In this document: positions 8,553-17,072 of the stretch, in pieces
Layout of the letters: every line of letters starts with the position of its first letter
Numbering within the stretch: the first letter of the stretch is position 1
From: an uncultured Collinsella sp.
GTDB taxonomy: Bacteria; Actinomycetota; Coriobacteriia; Coriobacteriales; Coriobacteriaceae
Reading direction: 5' to 3'
Length of the DNA stretch: 64,000 nucleotides
Assembly: GCA_958423535.1 (NCBI GenBank)
Contig: CATZRJ010000002.1
Span: forward strand, 32,921 to 96,920
Made by a program: the position numbers and the translations under genes
Notes under the pieces: generated by a model
The model's database searches: none
The model's input: only the letters and a program-made list of their open reading frames with translations
Told to the model about the DNA's origin: nothing

Positions 8553-9485
8553 CTAATTGACACGCTTTCCATTGTGACCGAAGGGCGTCTGGGCGTGAAG
8601 CGCAAACTTGGAGGGCGCATACCTTCCATCCATCATGCGCTCGATGAGTCCTTCGAGCTCGAGCGAACCCAGGAGCTTGAGCACTCCGACGGCATCGAGC
8701 GAGACGAGAGCCGCGATGTCGTCGACCTTCAGCGGCGAGGCGATGAGCGCATGCATCACGGCCTGCTGCGTGGGGTCCAGATCTGCAATACCGGGCGCAT
8801 CGGGACGCGAATAGCGCAGGGTACCGTAGATTCGCGAGATGGCCATCTCGATGGACTCCTCGTCAATAATGCAGCAGGCACCGTTGGCAATGAGGTAGTT
8901 GGTCCCGCGCGATTCGGGTGACAAAATGGAGCCCGGTACCGCAAGCAGCTCGCGCCCCAGGTCCATGGCGGTCTCGGCGGTAGAAAACGTCCCAGATGGC
9001 ATGCCAGCCTCCGACACAAAGAGCGCCTGCGACAGCGCTGCGATCACGCGGTTACGCCGCGGAAAGGCAAACTTACGCGGCCCCATACCCCACGGCGAGA
9101 TGGACACGACCGCGCCGCCCGTATCGATCGTGCGCGCGATGAGCCCCGCACTCGAACGCGGGTAGACCACGTCGGCGCCCGTACCCAACACCACGACGTG
9201 CTTGCCTCCGGCGTTGACCGCGGCCCAACCCGAGGCCTGGTCGCAGCCGACCGCGCCGCCCGAGACCACCGTCACCCCCGCCTCGACCGCAACTTTCGCG
9301 GCGAGCTCTGCCACGGCAAGGCCGTACGGCGAGGCCTTGCGAGCGCCGATGATGGAAAGCGCGGGAGTCGACAGCGCGGCGGGGTCGCCACGCACATAGA
9401 GCGTCTGGGGTACATCAGAGAGCTCCAAAACGGTATCTGGATACAACGCATCACCGGGATGCAGCTCAAAAGTCTCCTCGGGCAT
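8553..9485 (-). CDS. dprA: DNA-processing protein DprA
   Basis: Binds incoming single-stranded DNA and loads RecA during natural transformation. The 310-residue protein has the DprA Rossmann-like core: LYVRGD, the SIIGARKAS.YG motif near residue 47, SGGAVGCDQASG, PRSSAGLIARTI, FPRRNRVIAALS, and SRGTNYLIANGA. A C-terminal winged-helix domain (DLDPTQQAVMHAL onward) follows. The N-terminal SAM-like domain of many homologues is absent. ATG 9485 overlaps the comM stop (TGATG) and has GGAGG eight bases upstream. Its pairing with comM suggests a shared role in DNA uptake or recombination. Confidence 0.94.
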   Translation of the reverse strand: MPEETFELHPGDALYPDTVLELSDVPQTLYVRGDPAALSTPALSIIGARKASPYGLAVAELAAKVAVEAGVTVVSGGAVGCDQASGWAAVNAGGKHVVVLGTGADVVYPRSSAGLIARTIDTGGAVVSISPWGMGPRKFAFPRRNRVIAALSQALFVSEAGMPSGTFSTAETAMDLGRELLAVPGSILSPESRGTNYLIANGACCIIDEESIEMAISRIYGTLRYSRPDAPGIADLDPTQQAVMHALIASPLKVDDIAALVSLDAVGVLKLLGSLELEGLIERMMDGRYAPSKFALHAQTPFGHNGKRVN

Positions 9486-11008
9486 CACTGATCCCTCCTA
9501 CCCTGATACATCGCGGCCTCGAGTACATGATCTTGCGTTACTTGCTCGCTTTCGGCGACATCGGCGATCGTGCGCGCGATGCGCACCAGGCGCACGATGC
9601 CGCGCCCCGTGAGATGCGTGCGCTTCGACAGGCCAAGTACGCACGTTTCCGCCGCCTGATCGAGCGCAAAAGCCGATACAACACCATCGATAGAGCGGGC
9701 CTCGGCATCCTCGGCCTCGGCATCTGCATCGTCCATACGGGACTCGCGCCAGGCACGAAAAGCCCTACCGCGGACAACGTAGTCGCGAAGCTCGGCCGAC
9801 GACATGCCCTCGGCGCCCTCGATAATCACCTGCGGATCGGGGCGAGTCACGTCGATCATCAGGTCGATGCGGTCGGCCAAGGGGCCGCGCAGCTTGGACC
9901 GATAGCGCTCGACCATCGATGCCGAGCAACGACAAGGAACCTCGCGATCGCCCAAAAAGCCGCAGGGGCAGGGATTGCTCGCCGCAAGCAGCTGAAAGCG
10001 CGAGGGAAACGTAAAGGCCCCGTCGACGCGCACGATCCTCACGTAGCCTCGCTCGATAGGCTGCCTGAGCGTCTGCAGCACACCGGTGGGAAACTCGGCA
10101 AGCTCGTCCAAAAAGAGCACGCCGCCATGGGCAAGGCTGATCTCGCCCGGATGCACCGGGCGCCCTCCACCAATAAGACCCGCTGTCGAAATGCTGTGAT
10201 GGGGGCTTCGAAACGGCCGATGTCCCGCAAGCAGGCCATCGATGTTCTCCCCCAAGACCGAATGAATGCACAGCGCCTCCTGCTGATCCTCGACGGAAAG
10301 CTCGGGCAAGATACCCGTCATGCGGCGCGCAAGCATGGTCTTGCCCGATCCCGGAGACCCGATCATGAGCAGGCCCAACTCCCCTGCCGCCGCAAGCGCC
10401 ATGCCACGCTTGGCGACCTCCTGCCCCAACACATCGGCATAATCGAGCTCGGGCTCAAAGGTGGCCTCGAGCACTTCAGAATCAAGATAGTGCCGAGCCG
10501 CCTCGCCCATACCGTGAGCAAGCTGCGACAGATGGTCGATAAAACCGCAGTCGACCCCCGCCAGCGGAACATGCTGGTCGGACCTGCCGGCGATAAAAGA
10601 CAGCCCCATGTCGCGAGCCAGCAACTGAAACGCCACCTCGCCCTTGACGGGAAGCACCGTGCCATCCAGGCCGAGCTCGCCGGCAATGAGGCAGCGGTCG
10701 AGATTGTCGCGGGGAATCTGCCCGTCGGCCGCAAGCACTGCAATGGCTATCGGTAGGTCAAAGCCGCTACCGGTCTTTCGGATATCACCCGGCGCCAGAT
10801 TGACCGTAATGCCCGAGCGCGGGATCTCGAATCCGGCAGAGCGCATCGCGCAGCGAATGCGCCCGCGCGACTCCATGACCTCCATACTCGGGATGCCGAG
10901 CATCTGGATGCCCGGGATGCCGCCAGCAAGCGACACCTCGACCGTGACGGGAATCGCCTCGACGCCGCGAATACAGGCTGCGTGAACGGCAAAGGTTTCG
11001 AACGCCAT
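9485..11008 (-). CDS. comM: ComM/YifB family Mg-chelatase-like AAA ATPase
   Basis: A hexameric helicase-like AAA+ ATPase; ComM of Vibrio drives branch migration during transformation. The 507 residues contain the N-terminal ChlI-like domain (IPGIQMLGIPSMEV), Walker A GSPGSGKT at residues 217-224, the FRSPHHSIS motif, a Walker B with LFLDELAEF, and ASNPCPCGFLGD before the C-terminal domain. ATG 11008 is inside a TGATG overlap with yraN. The frame is open five codons further upstream but begins there with TTG. Confidence 0.93.
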   Translation of the reverse strand: MAFETFAVHAACIRGVEAIPVTVEVSLAGGIPGIQMLGIPSMEVMESRGRIRCAMRSAGFEIPRSGITVNLAPGDIRKTGSGFDLPIAIAVLAADGQIPRDNLDRCLIAGELGLDGTVLPVKGEVAFQLLARDMGLSFIAGRSDQHVPLAGVDCGFIDHLSQLAHGMGEAARHYLDSEVLEATFEPELDYADVLGQEVAKRGMALAAAGELGLLMIGSPGSGKTMLARRMTGILPELSVEDQQEALCIHSVLGENIDGLLAGHRPFRSPHHSISTAGLIGGGRPVHPGEISLAHGGVLFLDELAEFPTGVLQTLRQPIERGYVRIVRVDGAFTFPSRFQLLAASNPCPCGFLGDREVPCRCSASMVERYRSKLRGPLADRIDLMIDVTRPDPQVIIEGAEGMSSAELRDYVVRGRAFRAWRESRMDDADAEAEDAEARSIDGVVSAFALDQAAETCVLGLSKRTHLTGRGIVRLVRIARTIADVAESEQVTQDHVLEAAMYQGRRDQ

Positions 11009-11493
11009 CACGACACCTGCCAATCGAACGCGTTGTACTGGTGCTCGATCTCGGCGATATGCCCGCCGCGAATGGTGACGCCCACGGCATCGAAGCGAAT
11101 CGCCTTGAGCGGATAATGCTCCATGAGGTAGCAGCTCGCGATGCGACGGTAGCGCCGCTGCTTTTGGGCATTCACCGCCTCCTCGGGAAACACCCGCGTG
11201 TCACAATCCAGCGCAACACGCCTGGTCTTGACCTCGGCCATCACCACCACATCATCAAGCTCGTCGAGCAGCACCAGGTCGGCCTCGCCCTCCGAGCATC
11301 GATAGCCTTGTTCCAGCAATGCATAGCCGCGCTCGTTAAAGTAGTCAATCGCGATGAGCTCGCCCAGCATACCGAGCTCGCGAGGACTGAGCCCCTTGAT
11401 AAACTCAGGCGTGATCGACCCGCAATCGAGCTCCCCCTCTTCCCAACGCTCCTTGAGCTGCTGCGTCTTACTCAGTTTGCCTGCGGCACACAT
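11008..11493 (-). CDS. yraN: UPF0102/YraN family nuclease-like protein
   Basis: Member of a family with a Holliday-junction-resolvase-like fold, often next to rnhB and comM; its biochemical role is unsettled. The 161-residue protein shows LGELIA..YF...GY, EGEADLVLLD and VMAEVKTRR, the conserved acidic E...D...EVK core of the fold. About 40 residues precede the core. The start is ATG 11493, supported by AAAGGAG five bases upstream. The long frame further upstream runs through the rnhB terminator and is not coding. It heads the yraN-comM-dprA-trmFO-xer run. Confidence 0.85.
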   Translation of the reverse strand: MCAAGKLSKTQQLKERWEEGELDCGSITPEFIKGLSPRELGMLGELIAIDYFNERGYALLEQGYRCSEGEADLVLLDELDDVVVMAEVKTRRVALDCDTRVFPEEAVNAQKQRRYRRIASCYLMEHYPLKAIRFDAVGVTIRGGHIAEIEHQYNAFDWQVS

Positions 11494-11589
11494 GGGGTCT
11501 CCTTTCCCGCTCTCTGCATTGCCTCGATAATGAGGGCAGGTTTCATGCGGGTAAGTACCGGAAGCAGACCAAAAGCTGACCAAATGCCG

Positions 11590-11632
11590 ACAAAAAACGG
11601 GCCGTACGCAACAATCACGTTGCACACGGCCC
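11590..11632 (-). terminator. Terminator downstream of rnhB
   Basis: On the minus strand GGGCCGTGTGCAAC pairs with GTTGCGTACGGCCC (14 bp with two wobbles, 6-base loop), followed by GTTTTTTG. It separates rnhB from yraN. No convincing yraN promoter was found in the 100 bases after it. Confidence 0.88.
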
Positions 11633-11681
11633 CTACCAGCAAGTTTATGGAACCCTTCAGGTCCCTGTCTCCACAATTGGC

Positions 11682-12470
11682 CTAAAAAAGGCGCTCAGTC
11701 TGCAGAAAGTTTCCGCAAAAGCTCACACGGTGCAGAGGAGAAAGACCGTGTTTGCGAATGGCCTCGATGTGATCGGGGCTCGCATAGCCCTTCGACTCGG
11801 CCAGATGGTACTCGGGATACTCGGCGTCGTACTCGACCATCATCTCGTCACGCGTGACCTTGGCCATGATGGATGCCGCAGCGATACAGGCGATCTTGGC
11901 ATCGCCCTTCACCACGTCACGTTCGTTGGGAACGGCACCCAGGGGGTTGCCGTCCATAAGCACGCAATCGGGCTCGAGCCCCGTATCTGCCACCGCACCC
12001 GCGACAGCGGCGCGAATGGCGCGGGCCATGCCCATCTCATCGATATCCGCAGGAGCGATATGGCAAAAACCGATGGCCGTCGCCACCTCGGCAATCTTCA
12101 CCGAGAGCAGCTCACGGCGCGCCGGCGTGAGCTTTTTGGAATCGTTGATGCCCCAGATGCGAGGCTCCATCGGAAGACACACGGCACACACGGTCAAGGG
12201 ACCCGCTACCGAGCCACGGCCCACCTCGTCGACGCCCACGACCACGCCATCACCGCCGAGCTCATGCATAAGCTCATACATGTCGTTGACGCGCTCGCGC
12301 TCGGAAAGTTCCTTGGCATGGCGCTTAAGCGCTCGTTCGCAAGCCTTAATCACCTGCTGGCGCGGATCCTCGCGATAATGCTCCACGAGGGCGGGAATCT
12401 CCTCGAACGTGGCGCTCGCCAGCTCGCCGGCAACCTGCGATGCCGAAACCGAGCTCGTCATATTGGCCAT
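11682..12470 (-). CDS. rnhB: Ribonuclease HII
   Basis: Cleaves RNA in RNA-DNA hybrids and excises misincorporated ribonucleotides. The 262-residue protein has an N-terminal extension of about 75 residues with charged helices, as in Bacillus-type RNase HII. The catalytic DEVGRG is at residues 81-86, then INDSKKLT, a downstream catalytic Asp in LMDGNP, and the KV.RD....Y..EYP.Y..... KGY region. ATG 12470 is chosen because AAGGAGGG lies seven bases upstream; the frame's first ATG would include that ribosome-binding site in the protein. Confidence 0.95.
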   Translation of the reverse strand: MANMTSSVSASQVAGELASATFEEIPALVEHYREDPRQQVIKACERALKRHAKELSERERVNDMYELMHELGGDGVVVGVDEVGRGSVAGPLTVCAVCLPMEPRIWGINDSKKLTPARRELLSVKIAEVATAIGFCHIAPADIDEMGMARAIRAAVAGAVADTGLEPDCVLMDGNPLGAVPNERDVVKGDAKIACIAAASIMAKVTRDEMMVEYDAEYPEYHLAESKGYASPDHIEAIRKHGLSPLHRVSFCGNFLQTERLF

Positions 12471-12498
12471 ACCATGCCCTCCTTGCATGCAAATCAGA

Positions 12499-12529
12499 TA
12501 AAAAGAAGGGCCACCCGAAGGTGACCCTT
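12499..12529 (-). terminator. Rho-independent terminator of rplS
   Basis: Minus-strand stem AAGGGTCACC/GGTGGCCCTT (10 bp, one wobble) with a TTCG tetraloop, followed by CTTTTTATC. It lies 35 bases past the rplS stop and just before the rnhB ribosome-binding site. Confidence 0.92.
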
Positions 12530-12563
12530 GTGTCCAAACGAGTGGACAGACGCTGCGATCTTC

Positions 12564-12911
12564 TTAGCGCTTCTCGGGGATGCGAGCAGCCTTGCCCACC
12601 TTGTCGCGGAGGTAGTACAGCTTGGCGCGACGGACGCGACCATGACGGACGACCTCGAGCTTGGCGATCTTGGGGCTGTGAAGCGGGAAGGTACGCTCAA
12701 CACCGACACCGAAGGAAATCTTGCGGACGGTGAAGGTCTCGCGGGCACCGGCGCCGGCCATGCGGATGACGTCGCCCTGGAAAACCTGGATGCGCTCGCG
12801 GTCGCCTTCCTTAATGCGGTAGTGAACCTTGACGTTGTCGGCAACGCGGACCTGCGGGATGTCCTCGCGGATCTGCTGACGCTCGATTGCGCGGATGTAA
12901 TCCATGTGCAA
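12564..12911 (-). CDS. rplS: 50S ribosomal protein L19 (bL19)
   Basis: Large-subunit protein at the subunit interface. The 115 residues match L19 end to end: [24 protein letters not shown], the basic [21 protein letters not shown] segment, [15 protein letters not shown] and the RRAKLYYLR...GKAARI tail. Transcribed alone, between its own promoter and a strong terminator; rnhB follows in the same direction. Confidence 0.97.
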   Translation of the reverse strand: MHMDYIRAIERQQIREDIPQVRVADNVKVHYRIKEGDRERIQVFQGDVIRMAGAGARETFTVRKISFGVGVERTFPLHSPKIAKLEVVRHGRVRRAKLYYLRDKVGKAARIPEKR

Positions 12912-12929
12912 TTCCTTACTCTTCTAGAG

Positions 12930-13002
12930 GTGCCGTACCACCTTGGCCGGCACGTAGTTGAACAAACGTATTCGAGTATACACGCGCGGGTTTCTGCTGC
13001 AA
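12930..13002 (-). promoter_or_regulatory. rplS promoter and leader hairpin
   Basis: TTGCAG (12997-13002) and TATACT (12975-12980) lie 16 bases apart on the minus strand. The leader, about 55 bases, contains a GTGCCG/CGGCAC hairpin (12930-12953) shortly before the start codon. The hairpin could be a translational control element, but this is only suggested by position. Confidence 0.75.
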
Positions 13003-13029
13003 GAACAATTTTTTACGCAGACAAAAAGA

Positions 13030-13076
13030 CAAAACCCGCACATGATAACCGCCCGCCTCGCGAATGAGACGGGCGG
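13030..13076 (-). terminator. Probable terminator of ppdK
   Basis: Minus-strand stem CCGCCCG/CGGGCGG with an inner CTC/GAG pairing lies about 38 bases after the ppdK stop. The sequence after it is TTATC, then a GGGTTTTG stretch, so the U-tract is weak. Confidence 0.5.
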
Positions 13077-13113
13077 CATGAAGGGGCTACGCTAGGCGTC
13101 TAAACCCAAAACG

Positions 13114-15864
13114 TTAGGCGGAGCGCTTCGCCTCGAGCTTGGCCTGCGCGGCCGTAAGACGTGCGAGGGGTACGCGATAGGGCGAACAGGACACATAGTC
13201 CACGTCGGCCACGTTGAACAGGTCCTTAATGGATTTGGGGTCGCCGCCGTGCTCGCCGCACACGCCAAAGTGCATGTCGGGGTTGGTGGTGCGACCCTTC
13301 TCAACGGCCATGCGCACCAGCTCGAGTACCGCCGAGTCGATGGTCTCGAAGGGGTTGTCCTTCAAGATCTTCTTGTGCATGTACAGGGGGATGAACTTGG
13401 CCTCGGCGTCGTCGCGAGAGAAGCCGAAGGTCGTCTGCGTAAGGTCGTTGGTGCCAAAGCAGAAGAAGTCGGCGTGCTGAGCGATCTCGTCGGCGACCAT
13501 ACAGGCGCGCGGCAGCTCGAGCATCGTGCCCACGGGAATATTGAGCTCGACGCCCTCCTCGGCAGAAACCTCGGCGATCACGCGCTCGATGACCTCGCGG
13601 GTCTGGACATGCTCCGCCGTAATGGAGACAAGCGGAACCATGATCTCGGGACGCGGATCGACGCCCTCCTTAATAAGGCGGGCGGCTGCCGTGGCGACAG
13701 CGCGAACTTGCATGAGTGGCAGGTCGCCAAAGACAACGGACAGGCGCACGCCGCGCAAGCCGAGCATGGGGTTCGACTCGACCATGCCGTCGATACGACG
13801 CAGTCGGGCACGTAGGACGGCAAGCTCTTCCTCGCTGGCGCCAGCGGCTTCCTTCTTGGTGATGGCGACCTCGAGCTCGCGAGGATTATCCAGGAACTCA
13901 TGCAGCGGCGGATCGAGCAGGCGGACGACCACATCGCGACCGGACATGGTCTTGAACATCGCCAGGAAGTCCTCAGTCTGAACCTTGAGTAGGTCAGCCA
14001 GGGCCTGCTGCTTCACGGCCTCATCATCGGACAGGATGAAGCTCTGGATGATGTTTTTGCGGTCGCCCAGGAACATGTGCTCGGTGCGGCACAGGCCGAT
14101 AGCCTCGGCGCCAAACTCGAGGGCGAGCGCGGCATCCTCGGGGTTGTCGGCGTTGACGCGCACATGGTTGGCGTGGCCGCCGGTCTCGTCCAGACGAATC
14201 TCGTCGGCCCAGGACAGGATGGTGTCCAGGTCGCCGGTGAGCTCGGCCGAAACCAGATCAACGGCGCCGTCGACGACGATACCCTGGGTGCCGTCGATGG
14301 AGATGACATCGCCCTCATGTAGCACGCGGTCGCTGCCCTCGATGCGCACGACCTTCTCGGCGGCGTCGATGTGGAAGCGCTCGACGCCGCAGACGCAGGG
14401 CGTGCCCATACCGCGAGCGATAACGGCGGCATGGCTCGTCTTGCCACCGTGGCTGGTCAGGATACCCTCGGCGGCGACCATACCCTTCAGGTCGTCGGGG
14501 TTGGTCTCCCAGCGGACCAGAATGACCTTATGGCCCTCGGCAGAACGCGCGACGGCGTCATCGCTCGAGAACACGACCTCGCCCACGGCGGCACCGGGAC
14601 TGGCGTTAAGGCCGCATGCGAGCGGCTCGTACTTCTTGGAGGAGTCGAACTGCGGGTGCAGGAGCTGGTCGAGCTGCGCGGGATCGATTCGGCCCACAGC
14701 CTCCTCGCGGGTGATCAGACCCTCCTCGACCATTTCGATGGCAATGCGCAGGGCGGCGGTGGCAGTGCGCTTGCCCACGCGGGTCTGGAGCATCCAGAGC
14801 TTGCCCTGCTCGATGGTGAACTCGATATCGCACATATCGCGGTAATGGTCCTCGAGCGTCAGGAACACGCGCTCGAGCTCCTCACCTGCAGACTCGAGGC
14901 CCGGGGTGGCCTTGAGGTCGGCAATGGGCTCGGTGTTGCGGATGCCGGCGACAACGTCCTCACCCTGGGCGTTAACCAAAAAGTCACCGTAGAACTCCTT
15001 GGTGCCGTCGGCCGGGTTGCGCGTAAAGGCGACGCCGGTCGCAGAGGTATCGCCCTTGTTGCCAAAGACCATGGCCTGCACGTTGACGGCGGTGCCGAGA
15101 TCGTCGGAAATGCCATGCTGCTTGCGGTAGATGCGGGCACGCTCGTTCATCCAGCTGCCAAAGACGGCCTGAATGGCAAGGCGCAGCTGGAGCTCCGGAT
15201 CGCGCGGGAAGACGGGCTTGCCGTCCGCGACCTCGAGCTCGGGGTACAGAGCGGCCTCAACGTTGTCTGAGTAAATGCCCTTGAAAGTCTCGACGAGCTC
15301 CTGCAGGTCCTCGGCTGAAAGCTCGGAATCGACGCGAACACCGGCAACCAGGCGGGCCTGGGTCAGGGCGTTCTCGAACAGGTCGGAATCGACGCCCATA
15401 ACGACGTTGGAGAACATCTGGATAAAGCGGCGGTAGCTGTCCCAGGCAAAGCGCGGGTTTTGCGTCTGGGCGATGAGGCCCTGAACGGAGTCGTCGTTGA
15501 GGCCCAAGTTGAGGACCGTGTCCATCATGCCGGGCATGGAGAACGGAGCGCCCGAGCGCACCGATACGAGCAGCGGATCGGAGGCGTCGCCGAGCTTCTT
15601 GCCGCAGCGGGCCTCGAGGTCGGCCTCGGCAGCAACGATCTCATCGAGTGCACCTTCGGGCCAGACGTTGCCGGCACCGGAGTACTCGACACAGGTCTGG
15701 CAGGTAATGGTAAAGCCACCGGGAACCGGCAGGCCGATGCGGCTCATCTCGGCTAGGTTTGCGCCCTTGCCGCCAAGCACGAAGTTCATGGACTTGTCGC
15801 CCTCAGTGACGCAGGTGCCCTGGGCGTCGGTTCCAAAACGGTAAACCCTCTTGCAATCGCTCAC
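13114..15864 (-). CDS. ppdK: Pyruvate, phosphate dikinase
   Basis: Interconverts PEP + AMP + PPi with pyruvate + ATP + Pi, in either the glycolytic or gluconeogenic direction. The 916-residue protein has the N-terminal ATP-grasp nucleotide domain (KGANLAEM near residue 35, GMMDTVLNLGLND). The central phosphohistidine domain carries LTSHGGKTSHAAVIARGMG, which holds the catalytic His and the preceding Thr that PDRP phosphorylates. The C-terminal TIM barrel has LCRTEHMF and FGTNDLTQTTFGFSRDDAE. GTG 15864 follows GGAAGGGGAAG. Slightly longer than the usual 870-890. The regulatory kinase gene lies just upstream. Confidence 0.96.
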   Translation of the reverse strand: MSDCKRVYRFGTDAQGTCVTEGDKSMNFVLGGKGANLAEMSRIGLPVPGGFTITCQTCVEYSGAGNVWPEGALDEIVAAEADLEARCGKKLGDASDPLLVSVRSGAPFSMPGMMDTVLNLGLNDDSVQGLIAQTQNPRFAWDSYRRFIQMFSNVVMGVDSDLFENALTQARLVAGVRVDSELSAEDLQELVETFKGIYSDNVEAALYPELEVADGKPVFPRDPELQLRLAIQAVFGSWMNERARIYRKQHGISDDLGTAVNVQAMVFGNKGDTSATGVAFTRNPADGTKEFYGDFLVNAQGEDVVAGIRNTEPIADLKATPGLESAGEELERVFLTLEDHYRDMCDIEFTIEQGKLWMLQTRVGKRTATAALRIAIEMVEEGLITREEAVGRIDPAQLDQLLHPQFDSSKKYEPLACGLNASPGAAVGEVVFSSDDAVARSAEGHKVILVRWETNPDDLKGMVAAEGILTSHGGKTSHAAVIARGMGTPCVCGVERFHIDAAEKVVRIEGSDRVLHEGDVISIDGTQGIVVDGAVDLVSAELTGDLDTILSWADEIRLDETGGHANHVRVNADNPEDAALALEFGAEAIGLCRTEHMFLGDRKNIIQSFILSDDEAVKQQALADLLKVQTEDFLAMFKTMSGRDVVVRLLDPPLHEFLDNPRELEVAITKKEAAGASEEELAVLRARLRRIDGMVESNPMLGLRGVRLSVVFGDLPLMQVRAVATAAARLIKEGVDPRPEIMVPLVSITAEHVQTREVIERVIAEVSAEEGVELNIPVGTMLELPRACMVADEIAQHADFFCFGTNDLTQTTFGFSRDDAEAKFIPLYMHKKILKDNPFETIDSAVLELVRMAVEKGRTTNPDMHFGVCGEHGGDPKSIKDLFNVADVDYVSCSPYRVPLARLTAAQAKLEAKRSA

Positions 15865-15939
15865 GATACTTCCCCTTCCATACGCTCTCGCGCACGACCG
15901 TGGTGACGAATCAACCCGCCGGATGCGGGCCGTGAGGGA

Positions 15940-15968
15940 ACTATACGGCGGGTTTCACGCTGACATGA
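15940..15968 (-). promoter_or_regulatory. Candidate ppdK promoter
   Basis: TATAGT (15940-15945, minus strand) is a good -10, but the hexamer 17 bases upstream (CTCATG) is a poor -35, as expected for an activator-dependent promoter. The predicted leader is about 70 bases and contains a small CCCGC/GCGGG hairpin at 15915-15929. Confidence 0.5.
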
Positions 15969-15986
15969 GAAGAGGGTGCGGGGTTT

Positions 15987-16025
15987 GGTAAACGAGGTAA
16001 ATGTAGCGGTAAACGGTAGGTAAAG
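15987..16025. repeat. Four phased GGTAAA repeats upstream of ppdK
   Basis: On the plus strand GGTAAAC, GGTAAAT, GGTAAAC and GGTAAAG begin at 15987, 15996, 16008 and 16019. The steps are 9, 12 and 11 bases, about one helical turn each. They lie 20-60 bases upstream of the candidate ppdK -35, where an activator would bind. The rest of this roughly 300-base gap (15865-16162) holds the ppdK promoter and leader, one hairpin, and AT-rich sequence with no reading frame. Confidence 0.55.
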
Positions 16026-16056
16026 GTGGCTACCTTATGAAGATACCAACGCAAGA

Positions 16057-16079
16057 AACTTGCAGGTCAAATGCAAGTT
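16057..16079 (-). terminator. Hairpin downstream of the PPDK regulatory gene
   Basis: Perfect 8-bp stem AACTTGCA/TGCAAGTT with a 7-base loop, extended by AGA/TCT-like flanks. On the minus strand it is followed by TCTTGCGTT, a weak U-run, so termination is plausible but not certain. Confidence 0.45.
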
Positions 16080-16162
16080 CTTTGCTAAATCGCTTTATCA
16101 TTATCGTGCATTATTTATAGGTAGTCTTTTTAAGACGGTGCATTTTTAGCTACCCCAAAGAG

Positions 16163-17038
16163 CTAGCTTTGCTGGGCTCGGCGGACGGCGCGACAGGCAC
16201 GGGCTTCTTGGATTTCCTCCAAGTGACTAATGATCTCGGAGGCGCTCTCCTCGATCGCCTTGCCGTCGGTGCGCACCACAAAACAGCCCAGGCGCTTCAT
16301 AAGGGCACGGGCTTCCTCGAGCTCGCTGCGAACGCTCTCGGGCTCGGCATAGGAGCCTGCGACGGCGCGGGCGTAGTCATCGCCCAAGCGGCTATCGCGA
16401 ATCCCGGAGATCACATCGACAGTGGAAATCAGTCCGAACAACCGCATCGGGTCGACCTCGTAAATTGACTTCGGCGGCTCCAAGCCATGGGCCAAAGGAA
16501 CATTGGCAACCTTGTAACCCTGATAGGCCAAATACATCGACAGCGGCGTCTTGGACGTACGCGACACACCCAGCAGCACGATATCGGCACCCGACAGATC
16601 GTCGCAACCGCGCCCGTCGTCGTGCTCAACGAAATACTCCATGGCCTCGATACGATGGAAATAACGGTCATCGGTCTTGTGAATAACGCCCGCAACGCCC
16701 TTGGGCGGCACACCGATGAGCGACGACAACACGGCAAGTGTCGGGCCGATCAAGTCGACCGAGCGGATATGCAGCATACCCAGGTAATCGAGCACGCGGG
16801 CGCGAAGCGCCGGATCGACAATGGTGTGGAACACGGCAATATCGCGATGGTCTGCATCAACGCGCTGGCCCACAAACGACTTGACCTGCTCCACAGAGTT
16901 CACCTTGGGCAGGCGCAAGAGACGAAAAGCCCCTTCATCAAATTGCCCGGACGCCGCAAGCACCACCTCACAAGCGGTATCACCGAGCGAGTCGGAGATA
17001 ACGATAACGGTGGGACGAGCGGTGACCGGGCAATCCAT
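16163..17038 (-). CDS. PPDK/PEP synthase regulatory protein (bifunctional kinase-phosphotransferase, DUF299)
   Basis: Family members inactivate pyruvate phosphate dikinase by ADP-dependent Thr phosphorylation and reactivate it by Pi-dependent dephosphorylation. The 291-residue protein begins its core at VIVISDSLGDTACEV (residues 11-25). It has IGVPPKGVAGVIHKTDDRYFHRIEAMEY-like central sequence and the P-loop-like GVSRTSKTP near residue 157, followed by SMYLAYQGYKVANVPL. It lies 34 bases after glyS and upstream of ppdK in the same orientation, which points to ppdK as its target. No PEP synthase gene is in the window. Confidence 0.92.
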   Translation of the reverse strand: MDCPVTARPTVIVISDSLGDTACEVVLAASGQFDEGAFRLLRLPKVNSVEQVKSFVGQRVDADHRDIAVFHTIVDPALRARVLDYLGMLHIRSVDLIGPTLAVLSSLIGVPPKGVAGVIHKTDDRYFHRIEAMEYFVEHDDGRGCDDLSGADIVLLGVSRTSKTPLSMYLAYQGYKVANVPLAHGLEPPKSIYEVDPMRLFGLISTVDVISGIRDSRLGDDYARAVAGSYAEPESVRSELEEARALMKRLGCFVVRTDGKAIEESASEIISHLEEIQEARACRAVRRAQQS

Positions 17039-17072
17039 GCGGGGCTCCTTTTGCGCTTATGCGCAGGCTAGC

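Noticed and set aside
11494..11676. N-terminal extension of the YraN-like protein by 61 codons
   Set aside because: The extension passes through the rnhB terminator, and ATG 11493 has a good ribosome-binding site and fits family length.
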